64,000 nt of DNA. Origin: Erigeron canadensis (taxonomy: Eukaryota; Streptophyta; Magnoliopsida; Asterales; Asteraceae). Under the pieces are notes generated by a model that was not told where the DNA came from, made no database searches, and saw nothing but the letters and a program-made list of their open reading frames with translations. The translations under genes were made by a program, and so were the position numbers. This document shows positions 55,293-64,000 of the stretch, piece by piece. The stretch lies in assembly GCF_010389155.1 (NCBI RefSeq), contig NC_057769.1, positions 25,730,735-25,794,734 of the forward strand. Direction: 5' to 3'. Positions within the stretch are counted from its first letter, which is position 1, and each line of letters opens with the position of its first letter.

Positions 55293-55520
55293 TTAGTTAA
55301 ATAAAAAATTTGCAACAAAATATATAATTTGAAAAATACATACAAATTCACCAACAAAAACCATCTTAAATGTTTTGACTTTATTCAGGTTATTCCACTC
55401 CGAAACAATCCTTACATGCACAACACGGAGTTGTAGATAATGGCTAACATGTGTTGGCTTAAGATCTTCAAAAAGATGAACTAATGTAGTCTTATTTTTT
55501 GTTGTTGAAGAAGAAGCCAC
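55293..55520 (-). pseudogene. RPA1-like OB-fold (DUF223) fragment
   Basis: Begins MASSSTTKNKTTLVHLFEDL and reads LQLRVVHVRIVSEWNN then KTFKMVFVGEFVCIF. This is the start of the N-terminal OB-fold of plant RPA70-like proteins, which occur in large families and are often carried by Helitrons. The frame ends soon after, and the rest of the protein is absent. It sits inside the interruption of the Harbinger-type gene. Confidence 0.5.
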
Positions 55521-55588
55521 CTATAATGGACAACAAACTAAAATAAAAGAGATAATAATGACAATAACATAAGAATTAAATGTTTAAC

Positions 55589-55654
<66 letters not shown>

Positions 55655-55682
55655 AATACTAATAATAATAATAATAATAATG
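55589..55682. repeat. AAT microsatellite
   Basis: About 30 AAT units with two ACT interruptions (near 55651-55660), within the interruption of the second accessory gene. Confidence 0.9.
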
Positions 55683-56751
55683 ATTAAATATAAACAAAGT
55701 ATACATAAAGAAAAAAAAATTGTTAGTCGATCGTAAGGGGTTTTTTTTTTGCCGTAGGTTTTTTTTTTGTCGTAAATATGTGAGAGTTTTTCTAGGTTGT
55801 ATATATAGATAATAATTTTTGGAAAACTTTGAAGTACAAAAAAAGTTTTTTAATTAATAATAAGGTCGGTCATTTATTAAGTAGAATATTATAAAAATAG
55901 ATAATTAATAAGGAGGGTGGATTACGCTCAAAGAGGAGGGATTAAGAGTGTCAAGTGTATTATAGATAATGAATAAAAAATTTTCTTTTTTTTAAAAAAA
56001 AGAAAAAAAAAAACTACTTTTAAAAAAAAAGAAAAAACTATCTTTTTTATAATAAAAAAAAAGGAATCAGTTTTTTAAAATAAAAAAGCACTTTTTTATA
56101 AAGAAAAAATCTGCAAGTGTTTTTGAATAAAAAATGTTTTTTTTTTTTAAAAAACAAAATAATTTTATAATAAAAAATATATTATTTTAAAAACCGAAAC
56201 TCTTTTAAAAATAAATAAAAAACAGTGTTTTCTAATAAAAAATTATAATAAAAACTATTTTTTTAAATAAAAAAACATGTACAGTGTATTTTTTAAACAA
56301 AAAAAAACACGTACAATGTATTTTTTAAAGAAAACAAAAACAATTTTATAAAAAACAATTTTTTTCAAAAATAAAATAAATAAGTTCAGTTTAATAAAAA
56401 AGATTATACCATATTTCAGGTCTTCAGTCACTGATAGCCAAGCCGTACATAAATTCATTTCCCACCCCCGGTGGCCACGCTTATTGGACAACTTTCGCCC
56501 GTGGTTGCGGTGGTGGTGGTGGTTGTGTCTCTTGAACAATTTCATCGAGAGAATCCTTAGTCGGTGGTGGAGTCTCAACAACTCTTTGATGCTCAAAGAA
56601 TGACACCGGAGTGTTTTGTTGGCTAGACGAGCCACCATATCCTTCTTGTTTGTGGCAATTTTCAAGTACCCATACCCATTTGTTGATTCGAAAACATTTG
56701 TTGAATCAATTGAAAAAGAACCGGGTTGTTGAGTAAACTAAAGTCGTTCAT

Positions 56752-57800
56752 CAAATCGGGTTGTTGATTTAGTTGTGTTGAACATATATGTTATATTAGT
56801 CTTACCAAAATAAAAATTGTGTTTTGTGTTCCTCTAAGCTCCCTGCATTATAATTGGAAGAGTATATCCAATGGCAATAGTTATACGTTTAGCACACGAG
56901 TCACGACTTCATATGTGCTCTTTTTAGAATGTTTCTCTTGAAACTTATGGATTTAAAATTTTATATCTATATCCACACACAAAATCCTTGAATATATCTC
57001 ATGAATCATTATTAAAACAAAAAATGTAGGTGTTTCATAACATATACTATTTGTGAATCTTAGACGTTTCTTTTTTTGAAATGAAACAAGTAATTAGCTA
57101 CCATAATTCGGTAGTATTATATGATGGTATGCAAGGAAGTCTCATTATGGAAACACGAGATCTTATTTACGACAATTCACGACAACAATGCAACATTGAT
57201 AACATAAGCCAACTACCAATCAAGGAAAAACAAGAAATTACCAATCCATTGTTTGTGTCTTTGTTGCAATTGGCAAAAGGTTAATAATTAGCCATTCCAA
57301 TCGATTCACAATTGGTTGTGTATTTATATTATAGAAAACATAAATGTTTCACATACAATTATGATGATTATATGAAATTGTAAGAATTCGAATCTGAAAC
57401 CTTTGTTATTTTAAATTTTTAATTGCACCAATGATACTGGAATAACAAAAAACTTTTAAAAAAACACCACGAATTCAAAATTTATAGAGTGTACACATTT
57501 AATAATGATAGATATAACCAAATTACATGTGAATTAAATCCAATCACAACAAAGACCAAGACAAATCACAACCTTTTTAAATACCTTTTAAAACAATATA
57601 TATTATTTTATTATTACTGTATTATTTAAATGATAACCTCAAGAAGGCAAAAGGTAAACTCTACCCCTTTTCTCCAACACACAAACACACAACACACACA
57701 CAAAAAACACACCATCATCATCCTTTGTATAAACAAACTAAACATTCTTCCCATTTTCTAGCTTTCATCTTCTAATATCCAACTCTGTATATCTTCTTCT
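56752..57800. other. Intergenic DNA upstream of the 58-kb gene
   Basis: AT-rich. A 67-codon plus-strand frame at 57081-57284 has no recognisable similarity. The last 150 bases contain CA runs (57677-57712) and lead into the promoter of the downstream gene. Confidence 0.35.
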
Positions 57801-57832
57801 GTATATATATATATATCTATTTCTATATATAC
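57801..57832 (+). promoter_or_regulatory. TATA region of the 58-kb gene
   Basis: Two TATATATA runs (57801-57816 and 57825-57832) precede a likely transcription start near 57860, giving a leader of about 250 bases. Confidence 0.45.
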
Positions 57833-57869
57833 ATAAAACAGAAAACACAAAATCACTCTAGCTTTCTTA

Positions 57870-58048
57870 TAATCTCTACACACTTGTATCTCCATAATTA
57901 TCGGATAGAATTGGAACGATATAAAGAAGATAATCTCTTCATAATTTTATCCTCAGAAACATCTGATAAACTTGGAACGACACAAAGAAGATAATCTCTA
58001 CACACTTGTATCTTCGAAAACATCCGATAAAATTGGAACGATACAGAA
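57870..58048 (+). repeat. Tandem repeats in the 5' leader
   Basis: Three diverged units of roughly 60 bases share GATAATCTCT, an ATC(C/T)GATAAA-like word and TTGGAACGA(T/C)A; the first and second intervals both include TACACACTTGTATCT. They lie between the TATA region and the ATG at 58114 and would be in the mRNA leader. Confidence 0.75.
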
Positions 58049-58113
58049 TAGATTATTATATCTATATAATATAAAATACCTTTTGTTTTCATCAATATAT
58101 TTTTTAGCAATAA

Positions 58114-59001
58114 ATGAGGTGTAAAAAGCATTACACGGATGTTAGTAGTGCAATTGGCGTATGCGCGTGTTGTCTCCGTGAACGTCTTTTAATTCTCATT
58201 GTTGCACAAGAACAATCCTCCTCATTAGCTACTAATAATACGACGTCGTTTCATCATCATTCTGTTTCTCCTTACATCAGCCACCGAAAATCTGATCCTA
58301 ACCGTTATCCTCCAAACGCGCCACGTCATCACCACACGTTCTCCGATCAACTGTCGTTTCAAACGCCGCAGCTCAATCCAGTGAAAGCCGCCGGCGACGT
58401 CTCCGGCGCAGTTCATTCTAATAAGAAACGCAGTTTTATTCGGTTTTTTTCGTTTCCTAATATATTCAGATCTAAAAACCGGAATCCGGTAGATCCAACC
58501 GACGACGGAGATGAAGCCACGTCATCAGCGTCGTGGTTCTCGATTATGTACAATAAACGTAACCGCCGCAAAAAAACAGCTTCCGTCGATGAAACAAAAA
58601 CCGCTGCCGCCGTATATCCGAATGTTACCGGTGTTCGGCGGCAGTGCGGCAACCGAGGAATGTCACCGGTGAGGACATCTGAGTATAATGAAGACGAACT
58701 ATGTACGGAATCTGTCAACGGTTATGAATCAACGGAATCGTGGAAAAACACGCCGCGGCGGACGCCGGCGGTGAAGCGCGGCGGCGGAGGAGGACATGTA
58801 CGGAATCTGTCGTTTTGTTTAAGCCCGTTAGTTCGAGCTAGTCCTAACAGGCAAAGGAATAACAAAGGATTACAACCTGACGGCGGTTTTTCCGGCGAAA
58901 TCAGAGCTCCGGTAAAGCCGCACTTATCAAATACAAAATCATTTTGTGCGAATAGATCTCGGAAATTAGCTGATTTTGGAAGGGCGAATCTCATCCGTTG
59001 A
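58114..59001 (+). CDS. Plant-specific basic protein with Cys-rich N-terminus, unknown function
   Basis: A single exon of 295 codons with coding-type base composition far richer in GC than its flanks. The N-terminus MRCKKHYTDVSSAIGVCACCLRERLL contains a C-x2-H...C-x-C-C arrangement followed by LRERLL; this opening is shared by a group of plant proteins, including OCTOPUS-related ones, and may bind zinc. The rest is low-complexity: His-rich (FHHHS, RHHHTF), Ser-rich and strongly basic (KKRSFIRFFSFPNIFRSKNR, NKRNRRKKT), with a Gly run GGGGG and an ending KLADFGRANLIR. The first ATG after the leader is used. No membrane segment is predicted. Function is unknown; a membrane-associated or scaffold role would be a guess from the OCTOPUS-like start. 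Confidence 0.8.
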   Translation: MRCKKHYTDVSSAIGVCACCLRERLLILIVAQEQSSSLATNNTTSFHHHSVSPYISHRKSDPNRYPPNAPRHHHTFSDQLSFQTPQLNPVKAAGDVSGAVHSNKKRSFIRFFSFPNIFRSKNRNPVDPTDDGDEATSSASWFSIMYNKRNRRKKTASVDETKTAAAVYPNVTGVRRQCGNRGMSPVRTSEYNEDELCTESVNGYESTESWKNTPRRTPAVKRGGGGGHVRNLSFCLSPLVRASPNRQRNNKGLQPDGGFSGEIRAPVKPHLSNTKSFCANRSRKLADFGRANLIR

Positions 59002-59494
59002 TTATTTCGATGATGACCGTTGTCCCTTGACTTCGTCACATGATTGATTTTGCGTATAGTATACTTTGGTATCTTCTCCTCATTTCATGATTTTGATTAT
59101 TTTATTATAATTATAATTGTTGTTATTTTTTGTTGAATAGTGTAACCAAAATATATTTTATTTTTTTTTTCGTATAAATATTTGAATTGATTTGGCTTCA
59201 TTTTTGGTATATTTATGATTTATGCCTAATAGGATACTTATTGTTCATATCTATTTTTTAAGTAATGTAAGTATCGAGTGATGATGAGTAATGTTTATAA
59301 GCCATCATTATAATTTTGTAATAGTTTGCAACTTAGATTATGTTATGTGAAAAATGATTTATTCTTGTAAGAGTCAACTTTTAATGACTGTTTTTCTTAG
59401 TTTTATATTTATGTTTAACATGTAATTTATAATAAGAGTACTTTATAGTAATATAGCTTGAGCTTGAGGTTTTTCGGACATACTATTTATATTT
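59002..59494. other. 3' flank of the 58-kb gene
   Basis: Likely 3' UTR and AT-rich intergenic DNA. No other gene recognised. Confidence 0.35.
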
Positions 59495-59775
59495 TCAATA
59501 CTATATTATAAAAAAATAATAATTTATTTTTGAAATGGTTGAAAAATCTGTAATATTTTTAACTTAACGTCCATTAAAATATTTTTAAATACACTACTCT
59601 TTTAACATTAATGATTAAATTACAGTATCAATTATTTATCTATTAAAATATCTTTATTAGTCATTTACATCAATTACTTTTAAAATATTTTTACGCCTCA
59701 TCTATCACCAAAAGTGGCCCCCACCACCACATACCGTCGTTTCTACAATAATCGCCGCATTACGCTGGTAACGTG
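59495..59775 (+). mobile_element. Helitron-like repeat, decayed
   Basis: Starts near ATACTATATTATAAAAAAATA and ends with CACCACCACATACCGTCG then ATCGCCGCATTACGCTGGTAACGTGC, the same order as copies a-d but in the plus orientation. Terminal bases are not resolved. Confidence 0.4.
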
Positions 59776-60185
59776 CAAATAAAAACTTATGATTTTCCAT
59801 AGCTATTGAATCATAAGTTCATAACTACTTGAGGTAGTTTTCAACGTAGTTTGAATTTAGGAAAAACTTAGGGGTGTTTGGTTCAATTAAATCAATAGAT
59901 ATGGAAAAGGCAAAGAGAATACTAAAGAAATAAAATGGGTATTTTACTATTTTTGATGTGCTTGGTTAAAAACATATACAATATATAGAAGTTTATTAAA
60001 ATAAGTATACTAAATAAATAGTTATTCAAATATTCTTTTATACTTATATCTCGGTCGACCAATAAATAGTTATTTATTCAAATATTCTTATTATCGATTA
60101 TATATATTTGGATAAATATATCATCAAAATATGAATTATAAAAAACCATTAATACGTAATATACTATTTGGATTAAAAAACTAAT
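59776..60185. other. Intergenic AT-rich DNA
   Basis: A MITE-like phrase (GGGGTGTTTGGTTCAATTAA) occurs at 59871-59890, but no matching right end could be found. Confidence 0.3.
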
Positions 60186-60378
60186 TGGGTTGGATCAGTG
60201 GTTGAAGCCTTTGTCTCTGGAGACAAAGGTTATGAGTTTGATCCTCATGCCCAACAAGACTGAAGGTCTTTTTCTACCTTTGATAGAACCTTTGGTAGGG
60301 GTAAGACTGTCTACGTCTCAGTCTTCCATACACCATCGAAGACGGTATTAAAACCTAAAACCTGTGGAAGACGACATT
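60186..60378 (+). mobile_element. tRNA-derived SINE (Au-like)
   Basis: An A-box-like TGGATCAGTGG (60191-60201) and a B-box-like GAGTTTGATCC (60234-60244) are about 33 bases apart, the spacing of a Pol III promoter. Downstream, GGGGTAAGACTGTCTACGTC resembles the conserved GGGTAAGGCTGCGTAC region of the plant Au SINE family. The end is not clear, and a target duplication was not found. Confidence 0.6.
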
Positions 60379-60959
60379 GAGAGTTACTTTATAATATTGG
60401 GATTTAATTTTCATGTAAATATATTTATGCATGTATATACGAGTACTATAACAACCCCATGTATTAATATAGGGATAACTGCAGAAAATAAAAAGCATAT
60501 TTCGACCAATTCACGGAAATAACAGTGACCTTTAAAAATTTTATTTTTTAGAAATGAACTTTCATTTATTATCGGAAATAGCAACATTTGACACGTGTAC
60601 ATGGTGACGTGGACATTTTTTTAATGACGTGACATTACTCTTTATTTATGTACTATTTAACTTTTATCAGTCATGTCATTTCCCCCGAAAAAAATAATAT
60701 GGCTCCGTTTCAGTTTCAGTTCCGGCAAGGTATTTCTTCTCGTCGTTTTATTGTGAAGCTAATTTCAGCTTCTTTTTATTGATTTTTGTTGTGTCTCTTC
60801 CATTTATAAGCATTGAGAAGTTGTGTATGAACTTTTCAAAAAAAGAAAAGAAAAGAAGTTGTGTATGAAAATCATAAAGGAGATATAGATCTATCTCTTC
60901 TTTGTCTTTCTCGAGATTTAAAATCTCTAAAATCAAATACCAAAACGACTTCGTTTTCG
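60379..60959. other. Intergenic DNA with a possible first exon
   Basis: An ATG at about 60701 opens ten codons (MAPFQFQFRQ) followed by a GTATTT donor-like site. With the remnant at 60960 it could be the start of a broken gene, but this is unproven. Confidence 0.25.
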
Positions 60960-61160
60960 TCGGAGAAATATCCTGAGGATGTTCAAGGTGAGATGAGAGT
61001 TTAGGTCGGATTTGGGCCGTTTAAGAAGAGTTTGTCCACAGATGACATAGATCCAGATGGCGAAGGTCCAGAGGTTAGCTCGAGGTAAAACAAACTGTCG
61101 ACAGTTTCTAAGTTAGTTGAAGAAATCGAATAAGAAATCATCTTCACATCCAACGGCGAT
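60960..61160 (+). pseudogene. Gene remnant next to a retrotransposon LTR
   Basis: One plus-strand frame reads EKYPEDVQGEMRV, then a stop, then VGFGPFKKSLSTDDIDPDGEGPEVSSR, a stop, NKLSTVSKLVEEIE, a stop and EIIFTSNGD, ending where the LTR begins at 61161. The hydrophilic, protein-like wording suggests a decayed exon with three nonsense codons. I do not recognise the family. Confidence 0.3.
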
Positions 61161-61582
61161 TGTTTGTGCACCAAACCGAGATTAGGTTTAGAAGGGAGAA
61201 TGATGGGTGTTTTTGGTTGTTTGTTGGCGATTCCCCGAAGGTAGAGTGAATCTCTTTACGCCGGATGAGCTTATTTGTTGTATGATATCCTAAAGTGAGC
61301 CCCGTCTTCCTCCTTTTATAGAAGAAGATTTTCTTGAAGAATAAGTAAACGACTTAGGGTTTCCTAAGTCTTAGGTTGGAGATATAATTTCCTTAGTTAT
61401 CCATCGGAGATGATAAGACCAAATCCCGAAATTATAGGAAACAATCCTTATCCTTTTTACCTTACTGTGGAAGCCTTCGTTGCGGACAGCCTTCGCATTA
61501 CTTGTTCCTTCGTGTGACAAAATCTTCGTATTGCTGAGAGGGTACGTCATCAGCGATGAGGTGTTGGAGTAATCTGACAATA
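61161..61582 (-). repeat. Probable 3' LTR of the second gypsy element
   Basis: Starts TGTTTGTGCACC, close to the TGTTTGTACAATGG start of the first element's LTR, and shares the order GGCGATTCCC...TCTTTACGCCGG and a GACTTAGGGTTTCC stretch. The inner end near 61582 (TCTGACA) is only a guess. No second copy is visible in the window. Confidence 0.5.
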
Positions 61583-61860
61583 AATTAGAGTTCATTGCTA
61601 AAAAGTAAAACTTTTAAAGGTTATATTGCTATTTTCGTACATCGATCAAAAGGTCCTTTCTTGAAATTCTTGTTTTGAGGCGATTAGCCTTTTTGTGTGG
61701 TCTGCCCCTTTTAGGGCTTTAAATTTTTAGGCTCGTAGCCTTGCATATCTTGTTTTGAAAGATTATTTTCGTCAATTGTAGTAATTCAGCATGCTTTGAA
61801 ATTCTTAATATAAAAAATATCAATGCAGAGAGGAAAACTTAGCAGTAAAATTTTTGTAAA

Positions 61861-62675
61861 TTCGAACTATTCCATGTTCAATCGACCGGAGTTCCTTCAG
61901 GTGTTTCGAGCTTGTATGCCCCATTTCCGAAGGACGTCTGTACTCGGTATGGACCTTCCCACGTTGGCCCTAATTTTCCCTTATACTCCTTTTCACTAGC
62001 ACTATTTAATCGTAGCACGTAGTCTCCGGTCTTGAAACTTGTGGGGTTCACTCTTTTGTTGTAGTATCCTTCTATTTTCTTTTTGAAAGCAGCTTCTTAG
62101 ATGGCTGCTATCTCCCTTCGTTCTTCGAGCAAGTCCAAATCTACTCGTAGTTCCTTATCGTTTCCTTCTGTGTCTAACGTTCGATGAGTCGAGACTTGGA
62201 ACTCTGCCAGAGCTACGGCTTCCGTTCCAAATGCCAGGCTAAATGGGGTTTCTCCGTTGCTCCTTTTTGGTGTTGTCCTATTAGCCCAAAGCACCAAAGG
62301 CAATTCGTCTACCCACCCTTTATGGCTCCGTCCCAAACGCTTCTCTATCCCCTTAATTATTTCCTTGTTGGTCGCCTCTACTTGTCCATTTCCTTGGGGG
62401 TGGTAGACTGATGCGAAAGATTGCTTAATTTGTAACTGCTTACAGAACTCAGGGAAAACTCCTTTTGCAAATTGGGGTCCATTATTAGATATTATCACTT
62501 GTGGTATCCCGAATCTGCATATAATATCTTCCCACACAAATTTTTTCATTTGGTCCCCATTTGTTGAGGCGAGTGGCTTCGCTTCGACCCATTTTGTAAA
62601 ATAGTCAATTGCAACCTCCAGGAATCTTTTCTTGTTCTGCGCTTCGGGGAGTGGTCCTACAAGGTCGATTCCCTA
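61861..62675 (-). pseudogene. Integrase core and C-terminus, second gypsy element
   Basis: Reads GIDLVGPLPEAQNKKRF, then DYFTKWVEAKP, RFGIPQVIISNNGPQF, YHPQGNGQVEATNKEIIKG and GWVDELPLVLWANRTTPKRSNG. The second catalytic Asp, normally in SDNG, is Asn here. A TAA at 62097-62099 interrupts at IAAI before EAAFKKKIEGYYNK, and another stop occurs in the last conserved stretch (GTPVD then TWN). Two adjacent stops also replace the residues between WPF and GIDL at the junction with the preceding domain. Confidence 0.82.
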
Positions 62676-63539
62676 TTATATGAACGGCCAAGCCGAGATA
62701 ACTGAGGTCATGTCATTCTTTGGTTGTCTCGAGACATTGGCTCGCAGCTGGCACGCCTCACAATTCTTCAGTAACGCTGTGAAGTCTTGGTGCATAGTTG
62801 GCCAAAAATATCCTAGCCTCATGGCCTTTGTCGCGACAGACCTTGCCCGTGAATGGGATCCGCAAATTCCCTCGTGTATTTCTCTGATTATCATCTCCGC
62901 TTGTTTAGGCCTTACACAGCGAAGCCACGACGTGACGAAGCCTTTCTTGTATAATTTCTTATCTAGGTTTTTGTATTGTAGAGCTTTAACTCTAATTTTC
63001 CGGGCTTCGTCTTTATCGGCTGGGAGTATTCCGCTTAGCAAGAATTCGTAGATGGGGGTCATCCAATTTTTTCCTTCTTCCTCTACGAGGTCCGAGACCT
63101 GTTTTCCTTCTATTGATCTTTCCTTCAGGACTTCTATCAGTACTTGTTTTCCCAAATGTCCAAATGTGAGCGAAGCTAACTTACTCAAGGCATCTGCTTT
63201 TTTGTTCTGGTTTCTTCGAATGTGTTCTATCTCAAAATGACTGAAGCATTCTATCAATTCCTGCACCTTTTGTAGGTATAACTTTGTTGTTCCCTGCTTT
63301 GCATCGTACTCCCCTTTCACTTGACACGCCACTAATTGGGAGTCAACGTATGCATGGATATTGCGGATTTTCATGTCCCTGGCCATTCGCAACCCTGCCA
63401 GCAATGCTTCGTATTCGGCCTCGTTGTTGGTTACTTCGAATTCAAACCTCAGCGCATAAGTGAATTCTTTGTCCTCTGGGCTAATTAACATGAGGCCCGC
63501 CCCGCAGCCGTCTGAACTGGCGGCCCCGTCAGTGTACAA
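62676..63539 (-). pseudogene. Archaeal-type RNase H and integrase zinc domain
   Basis: The frame opens with LYTDGAASSDGCGAGLML, continues FEVTNNEAEYEALLAGLRMA and VDSQLVACQVKGEY, and RNQNKKADALSKLAS: the four acidic positions of RNase H (D, E, D, D) are present. After a linker comes the integrase zinc-binding segment with IHEGICGSHSRARS and LLKNCEACQLRA (HHCC type), then NDMTSVISAWPF. It ends at the double stop before integrase. It is in a different frame from the RNase H to its right. Confidence 0.85.
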
Positions 63540-63549
63540 CTTCCAGGTG

Positions 63550-64000
63550 TCATATTCGACGCTTTTTCATCACCTCCAATGATACAGAATGCATCATGGA
63601 GTTCTTTTCCTCATGGACTTTGGTAATGAAGTCAGCCAGCACCTGTCCTTTAACAGCATTCCTCGCTCTAAATTCTATGTCATGTTCTCCCAACTCGATG
63701 TTACACTTAGCTACCCGTCCTGATTTTTCCGGCTTCACCAGTATTTGTTTTATCGGTTTATCGGACAGAACAACGATAGGGTGCGCCTGGAAGTATCTTC
63801 GTAACCTACGTGCTGCATGAACTAACGCTAGGGTATGCTTTTCTAGCTCTGGGTAGTTGGCTTCTGCGCCTTGTAGAACCCTGCTTACGAAATAGATCGG
63901 GACTTGATGTCTATCCCTTTCCGCCAATAGCACTGCACTTACACATTCAGCCGATGCTGCTAGATATACGAAGAGAGTTTCTTTTGACCTCGGGGCCGTA
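63550..64000 (-). pseudogene. Reverse-transcriptase-linked RNase H, partial
   Basis: From the window edge: SKETLFVYLAASAECVSAVLLAERD, then VPIYFVSRVLQGAEANYPELEKH, TLALVHAARRLRRYFQAHPI and GHEIEFR-like ELGEHDIEFRARNAVKGQVLADF. This is the RNase H attached to the reverse transcriptase of gypsy elements. The frame ends at 63550, about where an A5 run (near 63570) lies; a one-base shift there would join it to the following domain. Confidence 0.85.

Larger units (their letters stand above)
53988..56751 (-). pseudogene. Second Harbinger Myb-like accessory gene, decayed
   Basis: Gene order on the minus strand: a start at 56751 reading MNDFSLLNNPVLFQLIQQMF, a frameshifted Gln/Pro-rich part with PPPPPQPRAKVVQ, the first SANT helix (LCTAWLSVTEDLKYG) near 56420, a 1.7-kb interruption, then GVYWLRIRDVL...SAKWRKIRPKIQNFNQIYTR and GHASGANDLDRVRKALAEY (54701-54315). 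A TAA at 54315-54317 interrupts; the same frame continues to 53988 with an acidic stretch and a charged helix (SKKVELKEKKLKAIKE). It belongs to the same family as the gene at 7029-8891 but is quite diverged from it, so it is not a simple copy. The interruption holds other fragments listed separately. No terminal inverted repeats were recognised. Confidence 0.65.
61161..64000 (-). mobile_element. Second Ty3/gypsy element, Tat type, running off the window
   Basis: Order on the minus strand from the right edge: RNase H of the reverse transcriptase, a second (archaeal-type) RNase H, integrase zinc domain, integrase core and C-terminus, then an LTR. A second RNase H before integrase is a hallmark of the Tat lineage. 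Several frame breaks and stops show the copy is dead. Protease, reverse transcriptase proper and the 5' LTR lie beyond 64000. It is not the same copy type as the element at 42-47 kb but is related. Confidence 0.8.

Noticed and set aside
58225..59039. Several minus-strand ORFs opposite the 58-kb gene
   Set aside because: They mirror the GC-rich coding sequence of 58114-59001 and show no family motifs.

Overview
This is plant nuclear DNA. The genes are intron-rich with GT-AG introns, the intergenic DNA is very AT-rich, one gene carries a plastid-type transit peptide, another encodes a plant mitochondrial NAD-malic enzyme, and several plant transposon families are nested in each other. The gene set fits a eudicot. 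The repeat style reminds me of Asteraceae, but that is an impression, not a demonstration.

Host genes, left to right: a Vps62/DUF946 protein (1346-5056, +, two exons); an organelle-targeted ribosomal L18p/L5e-family protein (9321-10596, +, two exons) followed by a broken tandem copy of itself (11128-13925); a UMP-CMP kinase (14780-16167, -, eight coding exons); a DRP1-type dynamin-related GTPase (25835-31514, -, fifteen coding exons); the NAD-ME1-type mitochondrial NAD-malic enzyme (33117-38675, -, eighteen coding exons); and an intronless plant-specific protein of unknown function (58114-59001, +). I rebuilt each multi-exon gene by hand from GT-AG sites with consistent phase and continuous family motifs. 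The genes belong to unrelated pathways (membrane division and endocytosis, organic-acid decarboxylation, pyrimidine nucleotide supply, organelle translation), and no functional cluster is evident.

Mobile DNA fills most of the rest. A 2.55-kb PIF/Harbinger-type element (6647-9198) carries only the Myb/SANT-like accessory gene, with a 30-bp satellite in its intron, and ends 122 bp before the L18 start codon. Region 17.6-25 kb is a graveyard of Helitron-like repeats, foldback MITEs and a 1.14-kb almost fully palindromic Mutator-like element with a perfect 9-bp target duplication. A hAT-like element (39119-40527) contains a nested Helitron-like repeat. A defective Ty3/gypsy element of Tat type (42198-47536) has both LTRs, an antisense extra ORF and a second LTR-like insertion. 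Region 49-50.3 kb holds three head-to-tail Helitron-like copies. Region 54-56.8 kb holds a second, decayed Harbinger Myb-like gene interrupted by other fragments, including an RPA-like OB-fold piece. A second Tat-type element with two RNase H domains runs off the right end (61161-64000).

I found no CRISPR array, rRNA gene or convincing intact tRNA gene. I found no clearly new biological system. The most unusual items are the accessory-only Harbinger element with its satellite intron, the chimeric duplicate of the L18 gene, and the long foldback elements.
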